A DNA stretch of 64,000 bases from the NCBI RefSeq assembly GCF_000525795.1, contig NZ_AOCG01000008.1, forward strand, positions 1-64,000, written 5' to 3'. The notes beneath the pieces are model-generated. The model did not search any database. It saw nothing but the letters and a program-made list of their open reading frames with translations, and was not told where the DNA came from. Positions 57,970 through 64,000 of the stretch are shown here, one piece after another (within the stretch, counting starts at the first letter, position 1; every line of letters starts with the position of its first letter). Origin of the DNA: Listeria aquatica FSL S10-1188 (GTDB lineage Bacteria > Bacillota > Bacilli > Lactobacillales > Listeriaceae). A program made the position numbers and the translations under genes.

Positions 57970-60216
57970 ATGAAATTTACAGATGGTTATTGGTTAAGTA
58001 AAGAGCAATATAAAATTGAAAATCCAGTTGAGGTTTATGAAGCTTCCGCTGTGCCAGATGAAGCTGGAAATGACTCGCTTCTTGCCTACGCTACGTACCG
58101 GAAAATCATCGAACGCGGGAACACACTTAATGTCGGAAATACAACGATTCGTGCGTTCTCGCCGATGGAAAACGTGATTGGCATTCGGTTGACGCATTTC
58201 GACGTGGATGACAAAAATCCGCGCTACACACTTTATCCTGAGAAAAACGTGGCACCGAAAGTCGAAATTGAGGAAGGTGAAGTAAACGGACAAGGCGCGG
58301 GCGTTCGGGCAGGAAACGCGAAACTGAGCTCTGGTCAGCTTGATGTAGAATTGCCGCTTCACGGCGACTTTAGGATGGCTTTTCATTTTACAGACGCATC
58401 AGGAGAGCGCCATGAGCTAACCGCTTCGGAGCAAGCCGCACAAGCGTCGATTGATGACATTACAGCCGGGTCGATGTATCCGCTAAGTGTGTCTGGTGCG
58501 CAAGCGAATTATCAGGATGCGCGTCAGGCGGGGACAATTTTGAAGCGTTCGAAGCATTTTATGCGCGAAATGTTGAATCTTGATGTGGATACGAAAATTT
58601 ATGGAACTGGGGAACGCTTTACACCATTTGTGAAAAACGGCCAAACGGTGGAAATTATCAATAAAGATGGTGGTACAGGTTCGGAACAATCGTATAAAAA
58701 TATCCCGTTTTACTTGGCGTGTAAGCCAGGGCTTAAAAAGCAAGATGGGCTTTACTACGGCGTATTCGTGAATCACAGTCAACCTGTGAGTTTTGAGATT
58801 GCATCCGAAAACGTGCAACGCGTGCAATTTGCAACTGAAGGCGAGCATCTGGAATACTTTGTCATCGCAGGGGCATCTGCAAAAGAGGTACTCGGCAAAT
58901 TCAACAAATTGACGGGTGGCGGCACTCTTCCTCCTGCTTGGACGTTTGGGCTTTGGCTTTCAACTTCGTTTACGACGGATTATTCGGAAGAAACGGTGAT
59001 GAAGTTTATCGATGGTATGGAAGAACGCGATTTGCCGCTTGATGTGTTTCACTTTGACTGTTTTTGGATGAAGGGGTTTGAGTGGAGTAATTTTGAGTGG
59101 GATAAGGAGGCTTTCCCGGATCCGAAAGGGTTGCTTCGTCGTTTGCATGATAAGGGTCTTAAAATCTGCGTGTGGATCAATCCTTATATTGCGCAAAAGT
59201 CGCCTCTCTTTAAAGAAGGAGTCGAAAAGGGATATTTTATTACGCATGAAGATGGTACGCCTTGGCAGTGGGATCTTTGGCAAGCGGGCAATGCTTACGT
59301 TGATTTCACGAATCCAGATGCGGTTTGTTGGTATCAAACTCATTTGAAACGTTTGCTAGAAATGGGCGTAGATTGCTTTAAAACGGACTTTGGGGAACGT
59401 GTGCCAATGTATGATGCTAAATTTTATGATGGCTCGAATCCACAAGGTGCGCATAATTTCTACACACACCTCTATAATGAAGCGGTTTATGAAGTGCTTA
59501 AGGCCGAAAAAGGGGACCGTGAAGCAGTTGTTTTTGCGAGAAGCGCGACCGTTGGCGGACAACAATTCCCAGTTCATTGGGGCGGGGATAATGTTTCAAG
59601 CTATACGTCAATGGCAGATACTTTACGCGGTGGTTTATCCTTCTTATTAAGCGGTTTTAACTTCTGGAGCCATGATATTGGTGGGTTTGAAGAAAGTACA
59701 CCAGCTGATCTTTACAAGCGCTGGACGCAATTTGGATTGTTATCCTCGCATTCGCGCTATCACGGAAACATCCAGTACCGTGTGCCTTGGCTATTTGACG
59801 AAGAAGCCGTTGAAGTAACGCGCAAATTTACGAAGCTCAAAGTACAAATGATGCCATATTTGTATCCGCAAGCGCGCAAAGCTGTGGAAGAAGGAATCCC
59901 ACTTATGCGCCCACTTTTCCTTGAATTTGCGAATGATCCAAACACTTATGGGCTTGATCTACAATATATGCTTGGGGATAGTTTACTTGTTGCACCAATC
60001 TTCAACAAAGAAGGTAAAGCGAGATTTTACTTACCAAAAGGAAAATGGACACGCCTTGTCAAGGATGAAGGCATGACAGATGTGGTCGAATCAGATGGCG
60101 AATGGTTTGAAGAAACGCATAGTTTCCTAAGCTTACCGCTATTCGTCCGTGAAGGCCACGAGGTGAAACTTGATACGAATCTTAAAAAAGCAGGGGATTA
60201 TAAGGAAAAAGCATGA
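57970..60216 (+). CDS. Alpha-xylosidase, glycoside hydrolase family 31 (YicI-like)
   Basis: 748 residues from the third of three consecutive ATG codons, which AAAGGAG suits best. GH31 marks: DVDTKIYGTGERFTPFVKNG, the substrate-binding LDVFHFDCFWMKGFEW (the cysteine is typical of alpha-xylosidases), nucleophile DCFKTDFGERVPMYD (Asp about 473) and acid/base VHWGGDNVSSYTSMADTLRG (Asp about 540). The FGERVP context is specific to the YicI/XylS clade. It removes alpha-linked xylose from the non-reducing end of xyloglucan fragments in the cytosol. Second gene of the operon with its transporter. Confidence 0.95.
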   Translation: MKFTDGYWLSKEQYKIENPVEVYEASAVPDEAGNDSLLAYATYRKIIERGNTLNVGNTTIRAFSPMENVIGIRLTHFDVDDKNPRYTLYPEKNVAPKVEIEEGEVNGQGAGVRAGNAKLSSGQLDVELPLHGDFRMAFHFTDASGERHELTASEQAAQASIDDITAGSMYPLSVSGAQANYQDARQAGTILKRSKHFMREMLNLDVDTKIYGTGERFTPFVKNGQTVEIINKDGGTGSEQSYKNIPFYLACKPGLKKQDGLYYGVFVNHSQPVSFEIASENVQRVQFATEGEHLEYFVIAGASAKEVLGKFNKLTGGGTLPPAWTFGLWLSTSFTTDYSEETVMKFIDGMEERDLPLDVFHFDCFWMKGFEWSNFEWDKEAFPDPKGLLRRLHDKGLKICVWINPYIAQKSPLFKEGVEKGYFITHEDGTPWQWDLWQAGNAYVDFTNPDAVCWYQTHLKRLLEMGVDCFKTDFGERVPMYDAKFYDGSNPQGAHNFYTHLYNEAVYEVLKAEKGDREAVVFARSATVGGQQFPVHWGGDNVSSYTSMADTLRGGLSFLLSGFNFWSHDIGGFEESTPADLYKRWTQFGLLSSHSRYHGNIQYRVPWLFDEEAVEVTRKFTKLKVQMMPYLYPQARKAVEEGIPLMRPLFLEFANDPNTYGLDLQYMLGDSLLVAPIFNKEGKARFYLPKGKWTRLVKDEGMTDVVESDGEWFEETHSFLSLPLFVREGHEVKLDTNLKKAGDYKEKA

Positions 60217-60382
60217 AGCCTCGCAAAATCCACTGTGTTCTTGCGAAAAAAGAAAGAAGTCGTTTTCAGTGCGGCTTCTTTTTTGTGCATGAAAATAGTT
60301 GTTCATTTTTCGAAAGTAAAATTTGGAAAAAGGGTTATAATAAGAAATAAAGAGAGCGAAAAGTCACAAAGGAGTGAGGAAA

Positions 60383-61432
60383 ATGGCTATTTCAGAAACG
60401 AAAGCCCGAGAATTTTACGAGGCGCTGCTTCATAAAAATAAACAGTACGATGGCACTTTTTTTGCAGGAATCAAAACAACGGGGATTTTTTGCCATGCGA
60501 GCTGTCCGGCTAGAAAGCCTAAGTTTGAGAACTGCGAATTCTTTTTGACGGCAGAAGAAGCATTACTGGCCGGATTTAGACCTTGCAAACGTTGCATGCC
60601 ACTAACTTATCCGAATAGCATCCCAGAAGAAGTCGAAACGCTCGTCGCTGCCGTTGAGGCCCATCCAGAAAAGCGCTGGAAAGAAGCTGATTTTCACGAA
60701 CTAGGGATCCATTCTGCTACAGCGCGCCGCAAATTTAAAGAGATTTACGGCATGACTTTTGTGCAATACGCGCGCTCAAGACGAATGGGGATTGCTTTCA
60801 AAGAAATCTTAGCGGGCGAAAAAGTCATAGACCAGCAAGTTTCGCTTGGATATGAATCCGCAAGTGCCTTCAATGATGCTTTCACTAAAATCATGGGGAA
60901 TCCGCCCAAAAAAACCGAAGTGAAGCCGCTTTACGCCAATATTATCGCGACGCCAGTTGGGCGAATGTTCAGCCTCACAGATGAAGAAGCGTTGTACCTG
61001 CTTGAATTCATGGATCGGCGTGGCTTAGAACGTGAAATTGAACAGCTACGAAAAAAACACAACGCCCGAATTTTAGTAGGGAAAACAGAAACGAATGCCA
61101 AACTCGAACAAGAGCTAGAAGAATACTTTGCGCAAGAACGAACGGATTTTACGATACCGCTTCATTTGGATGGCACGCCGTTTCAAAAACAAGTATGGCA
61201 GTCACTACTTGAGATCCCTTCAGGCGAAACAAGATCCTATCAAGAGATCGCACTCACGCTTGGCAATAAGAATCTCGTTCGAGCGGTTGGAAATGCCAAT
61301 GGCTTGAATAAAATCGCGATCGTTATCCCGTGTCACCGAGTGATCCAGACAAATGGAGAACTTGGCGGCTACGGGGGTGGCATCAGGCGCAAGAAATACT
61401 TGCTTCAATTAGAAGGTCATAAAATGGAATGA
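60383..61432 (+). CDS. ada: Bifunctional DNA-repair methyltransferase/transcription regulator Ada
   Basis: 349 residues from ATG 60383 (AAGGAGTGAGG upstream). The N-terminal zinc domain has Cys37 and Cys41 (GIFCHASCPARKP) with Cys68 and Cys71 (PCKRCMPL); Cys37 accepts methyl groups from phosphotriesters. An AraC-like helix-turn-helix (GIHSATARRKFKEIYGMTFV; YESASAFNDAFTKIMG) follows, then the O6-methylguanine methyltransferase domain with IVIPCHRVIQTNGELGG. Full-length Ada: it senses and repairs alkylation damage and activates its own gene. Confidence 0.95.
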   Translation: MAISETKAREFYEALLHKNKQYDGTFFAGIKTTGIFCHASCPARKPKFENCEFFLTAEEALLAGFRPCKRCMPLTYPNSIPEEVETLVAAVEAHPEKRWKEADFHELGIHSATARRKFKEIYGMTFVQYARSRRMGIAFKEILAGEKVIDQQVSLGYESASAFNDAFTKIMGNPPKKTEVKPLYANIIATPVGRMFSLTDEEALYLLEFMDRRGLEREIEQLRKKHNARILVGKTETNAKLEQELEEYFAQERTDFTIPLHLDGTPFQKQVWQSLLEIPSGETRSYQEIALTLGNKNLVRAVGNANGLNKIAIVIPCHRVIQTNGELGGYGGGIRRKKYLLQLEGHKME

Positions 61433-61445
61433 AACTTTTCGAAAC

Positions 61446-61486
61446 ACTCTTAACCGCTATACTTTTTAGTGGTCAAGAGTATTTTT
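61446..61486 (+). terminator. Terminator of ada
   Basis: ACTCTTAACCGCT / AGTGGTCAAGAGT stem, then five T. From 61487 to 61830 I see no gene, only a hairpin TGAAGTTT...AAACTTCA (61621-61666) and AT-rich promoter sequence. Confidence 0.8.
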
Positions 61487-61830
61487 CTGCTTAGCTATCG
61501 TTTTCGTGCAAATAATGAAAAGGGAACGGAAAATTTGTCATATGTGGAGAGGAATCACTGGGGATTTGCAAAATCAAAATGGCGGGTGCAGAATACATTT
61601 CTCTTCGGGAAAATCATTAGCTGAAGTTTACTTCGCAAACGCTTCTTCCTCTCGTTGCAAACTTCATTTTTATTGTGTATGATGAATGCGGGTAGTTTTT
61701 AGAATAGTCAGAGGTGAATACATAAAATGGATAGTTAAGTACAAAAGTAGAAAAGAAAAAAAATGGTCTTGAAAAAGTGTCTCTTACACATTTTGGAAGT
61801 TCAACAGATAATTTAGAGAGGAGGGGCTTA

Positions 61831-62323
61831 TTATCGGCTTCTTTGTTTTTACGGTTTTACCGCTAGTCGCAGTAGGTTTATTGATTTTAATTATTTTACT
61901 GTCCATGTTTTTTTTCTAAAAGGAAATAAAACCTATGAAATCGTTGATATGTATAGCATTCAAGAGGGAACACCCATCTACTATAAAGATTACCGACATG
62001 TGAAAGTTTATTTATCACGTTTTAACACGGAAAAAGCGATTAACCGTTATATGACGCAAGAAGGGCTTTACTTTGAAACAGTTGCAAGATCCATGTTGGA
62101 TAAAGAATTAACGGTTTTAGATAAGTCGGTTTTTGTATTAGTAATAGAAGATACTGAGACGAATAAATTGACGATTAGCTATGATATGGAACGTCTGTCT
62201 CAGGAGTATTTAGAAACACTCATGCAGCTATCTATTGGTGAGACTGTGCAATTGAAAGATTTGACTCAAGAAGTTTCGCTAGATATTCCTTCGTATGCTT
62301 ATGTTTTGGTGAATGAGAAATGA
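61831..62323 (+). CDS. Membrane-anchored hypothetical protein, frameshifted, unusual start
   Basis: The body (MYSIQEGTPIYYKDYRHVKV, YLSRFNTEKAINRYMTQEGL, then DKSVFVLVIEDTETNKLTI) is preceded in frame, if one T is added to the run at 61909-61916, by a membrane helix (IIGFFVFTVLPLVAVGLLIL, then IILLSMFFF). No ATG, GTG or TTG sits near the strong site GAGAGGAGGGG (61817-61827); ATT 61831 is correctly spaced and may be the start, or a base error hides a normal one. About 164 residues: one anchor and a soluble domain on the inner or outer face. Family unknown. Confidence 0.5.
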
Positions 62324-62419
62324 ATGGAATTCTGTGACTATGTCTATTCCGATGAAGAGGAGATGAGCTATCAGGAACTTGTTGCAGGCTTGGAAAAACA
62401 CGCAGTATATAGAGCTTAA
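62324..62419 (+). CDS. Small acidic ORF coupled to the preceding gene
   Basis: The ATG follows the previous TGA with no gap. 31 residues: MEFCDYVYSDEEEMSYQELV, then AGLEKHAVYRA. AATGAGAA is a weak ribosome site, so expression would need coupling. It ends just before a terminator. It could be a genuine small protein or the remains of a longer C-terminus. Confidence 0.3.
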   Translation: MEFCDYVYSDEEEMSYQELVAGLEKHAVYRA

Positions 62420-62434
62420 TTGAGATTAAATCAA

Positions 62435-62478
62435 AACCATCCTTTGTTTTATATTTTTAAAACAAAGGATGGTTTTTT
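62435..62478. terminator. Bidirectional terminator
   Basis: AACCATCCTTTGTTTT / AAAACAAAGGATGGTT perfect 16-bp stem, T's on both strands. It serves the genes converging from both sides. Confidence 0.9.
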
Positions 62479-62731
62479 ATTGATTTTCTTGATAAAAGCT
62501 TTTAAGTTCTGCTTTTCGCTGAACGGGGATCTCTTTTTTAGGAATGTTACAAATGGCTCCCTCAAGAGCATAAAGAAAATGCAGGCAAGCCCCTTTGTCT
62601 ACAAGATGTTTCGTTTTTAAATAAGCCGATTCTGTTCCGATCGTGACAAGTTCTTCGGCAGTCCTAATACCAGCAAGATTTAGTTTTTCTTCATTCACTT
62701 TCCCTAGATTTGGCATGTTTGAAATCTGCAT
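62477..62731 (-). CDS. TfoX C-terminal-domain protein
   Basis: 84 residues from ATG 62731, which TAAAGGAG precedes by 8 bases. It consists only of the TfoX_C domain: ISNMPNLGKVNEEKLNLAGI, RTAEELVTIGTESAYLKTKH and ACLHFLYALEGAICNIPKKE, a helix-hairpin-helix-like fold. Full TfoX (Sxy) controls competence in proteobacteria; stand-alone C-domains in Firmicutes have no known role. Confidence 0.85.
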   Translation of the reverse strand: MQISNMPNLGKVNEEKLNLAGIRTAEELVTIGTESAYLKTKHLVDKGACLHFLYALEGAICNIPKKEIPVQRKAELKSFYQENQ

Positions 62732-62915
62732 GATATGCACTCCTTTAGCTAGCTGTCTATATTATTAAATATATACTCTCAAAAAGTGAAAAGCAACAAG
62801 TGATAGAGGCTACAATTCTAGCATTTGGGCTTATCAGAGATTTTAAGGCAACAAGTCCCCATTGATTTTGATAAGTCTATCCTTACGTTTCCTGCTAGTA
62901 GGAAAAAAATTTAAA

Positions 62916-62929
62916 TGAATGCGCTTTCT
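62916..62929 (+). promoter_or_regulatory. CcpA (cre) site of the cellobiose-type PTS operon
   Basis: TGAATGCGCTTTCT matches the cre consensus at 13 of 14 positions, 40 bp before the IIB start. Confidence 0.7.
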
Positions 62930-62968
62930 ATAACTGATATGCTTGATTTAACAAAGGAGGAATGAACG

Positions 62969-63287
62969 ATGACGAAAAAAATCTTACTTGTCTGTGGTGC
63001 AGGAGCTTCTTCAGGATTTGTCGCGGCGGCGGCAAGAAAAGCCGCAAAAAAAAAGTGGCTTGGATTTCGAAATCAAAGCTAAAAGCGAATCGGAGTTAAA
63101 TGATAATTTGGAGACGACAGACTTACTTTTAGTGGCGCCGCATTTAAAATACATGATCGACGAAGTAAAAGATGTCTGTGCGGAAAAAGGTGTGAAATAT
63201 GGTATTATCCCTCAAAAGATTTATGGTTCTCTTGACGGGAAGGGGCTCGTTGAATTTGCTGAAGAAGTTTTAAAGGAAGGGAACTAG
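62969..63287 (+). CDS. PTS lactose/cellobiose-family component IIB, frameshifted
   Basis: ATG 62969 behind AAAGGAGGAATG. MTKKILLVCGAGASSGFVAA carries the phosphorylated cysteine (Cys9). The nine-A run at 63045-63053 breaks the frame; corrected, it goes on SGLDFEIKAKSESELNDNLE, TTDLLLVAPHLKYMIDEV and YGIIPQKIYGSLDGKGLVEF, about 105 residues. It passes phosphate from IIA to the incoming sugar. Order IIB-IIA-IIC in one operon. Confidence 0.92.
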
Positions 63288-63288
63288 T

Positions 63289-63619
63289 ATGGAAAAAGTA
63301 AAAAAAAGAAGAATTGAATTTGCTTTCCATGGAGGTCATTTTACATGCTGGAAATGCGAGAGATTTTGTTTTTAAAGCAATTGAACAAGCCGCAAATGGC
63401 GATTTTACAGAAGCAGATAGCTTGATGGAGCGAGCAAACGAAGAGATTCATCAAGCTCACAGGGTGCAAACGAGTACACTACAAAAAGAAGCAGAAGGAA
63501 TTGAAATTCCCTATTCCCCACTGTTTGGGCATGCGCAAGATACACTGATGACTGTGAAAACGGAATTTAACTTAATTCGAGAATTTATAAAGTTGTATAA
63601 AAAATCAAGTGAGAGGTGA
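63289..63619 (+). CDS. PTS lactose/cellobiose-family component IIA, frameshifted
   Basis: ATG 63289, one base after the IIB stop. The A run at 63302-63309 breaks the start; corrected it reads MEKVKKEELNLLSMEVILHA, then the helical body AGNARDFVFKAIEQAANGDF, EADSLMERANEEIHQAHRVQ (the phospho-histidine is in AHRVQTSTL) to 63619. About 110 residues. Cytosolic trimer that takes phosphate from HPr and gives it to IIB. Confidence 0.92.
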
Positions 63620-63627
63620 CAGACATC

Positions 63628-64000
63628 ATGGACAAATTTATGACATGGATGACAGATAGATTTTCTCCAAAAGTAAATAAAATTGCTTAAAAATGCTTGG
63701 GTCGCTTCCATTCAAGATGCCATTTTAACGGCTATGCCAATGGTTTTTATCGGATCATTTGCTACGATTTTAGCGATTATTAAAGATTACTGGCCGGCTT
63801 TTCCAGATTTGTCTCCCATCAGTACATTTTCTTTCGGATTATTTTCCCTGTTTATTTCTTTTCTTATTCCTCAGTCAGTAATGAAACATAAAGGAATTAA
63901 AGGAGTTGAAAAACAGGCGGGCTTAGCGGGTGTCGCTTTTTTCTTAATTATGATTTTCCCAACGCTTTCAGGAGATGGCGGAAAAATCACATTTGATTTA
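63628..64000 (+). CDS. PTS lactose/cellobiose-family component IIC, partial (window end), frameshifted
   Basis: ATG 63628 behind GAGAGGTGACAG. MDKFMTWMTDRFSPKVNKIA is followed by a break at 63688-63690; one T fewer gives KNAWVASIQDAILTAMPMVF, IGSFATILAIIKDYWPAFPD and further membrane helices until the window ends. This is the start of the ~430-residue sugar channel of the cellobiose/diacetylchitobiose group. The sugar cannot be told from this part. Confidence 0.9.

Noticed and set aside
1..64000. CRISPR arrays, rRNA and ordinary tRNA genes, IS elements
   Set aside because: No regularly spaced repeats, no rRNA or tRNA sequence other than tmRNA, and no transposase or terminal inverted repeats were seen on either strand.

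Overview
The window is a chromosomal segment of a low-GC Firmicute, most probably Listeria (sensu lato). The grounds are the gene blocks isdG - nitroreductase - zinc-free L32 - aroD and secG - esterase - rnr - smpB - ssrA, a tmRNA tag (GKENKSLAFAA) close to the Listeria tag, a WxL/lectin/DUF916 surface cluster, LXG/T7SS cassettes and an LPXTG protein. The species cannot be fixed from this sequence. A dominant property is that more than twenty genes, including housekeeping ones, are broken by one-base gains or losses in A or T runs. Almost all are restored to full-length families by a single-base correction in the run, so I read them as assembly or sequencing indels and annotate the repaired genes over their full span.

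Layout. 1-7.4 kb is an AT-rich accessory region: an LXG toxin with membrane protein and DUF4176 partner, an Abi/DRT-type reverse transcriptase, a multi-spanning membrane protein preceded by a decayed copy of its own tail, and a two-gene secreted-peptide/small-membrane-protein module flanked by two copies of a ~220-bp decayed sequence. 7.4-11.7 kb (minus) is moxR-DUF58-transglutaminase. 11.9-16 kb holds rlmN, small proteins, an aldo/keto reductase under a MerR-type promoter and a DHFR-like reductase. 16-18.3 kb is an LPXTG protein with Cna-B repeats. 18.4-27.3 kb is mostly housekeeping: DUF488, Fur-box isdG, nitroreductase, rpmF, Nudix, aroD, secG, a GRP sugar transporter, esterase, rnr, smpB, tmRNA. 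Just after tmRNA lies an antagonism patch (27.7-30.6 kb): a pediocin-like bacteriocin with immunity gene, then a four-gene LXG cassette on the minus strand.

30.7-37.7 kb carries a two-component system, a divergent Crp/Fnr-like regulator and the WxL surface operon. 37.7-40.2 kb (minus) is a compact three-gene operon (HsdR_N-type nuclease, DUF6978-like, DUF1828/DUF1829), a candidate defence or toxin-antitoxin system. 40.4-46.1 kb (minus) is threonine catabolism (kbl, tdh, permease) below a PRD regulator. 46.4-50.8 kb holds ClbS/DfsB-like and VOC proteins, an orphan licT with its RNA antiterminator and a bile-salt-hydrolase-like enzyme. 50.9-54.7 kb (minus) is two M20D amidohydrolases around an MFS exporter. 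54.9-60.2 kb is an alpha-xyloside locus (ROK repressor, GPH symporter, GH31 alpha-xylosidase) with cre sites. Ada, a small membrane protein, a TfoX C-terminal-domain protein and the start of a cellobiose-type PTS operon (IIB, IIA, IIC cut by the window end) close the segment.
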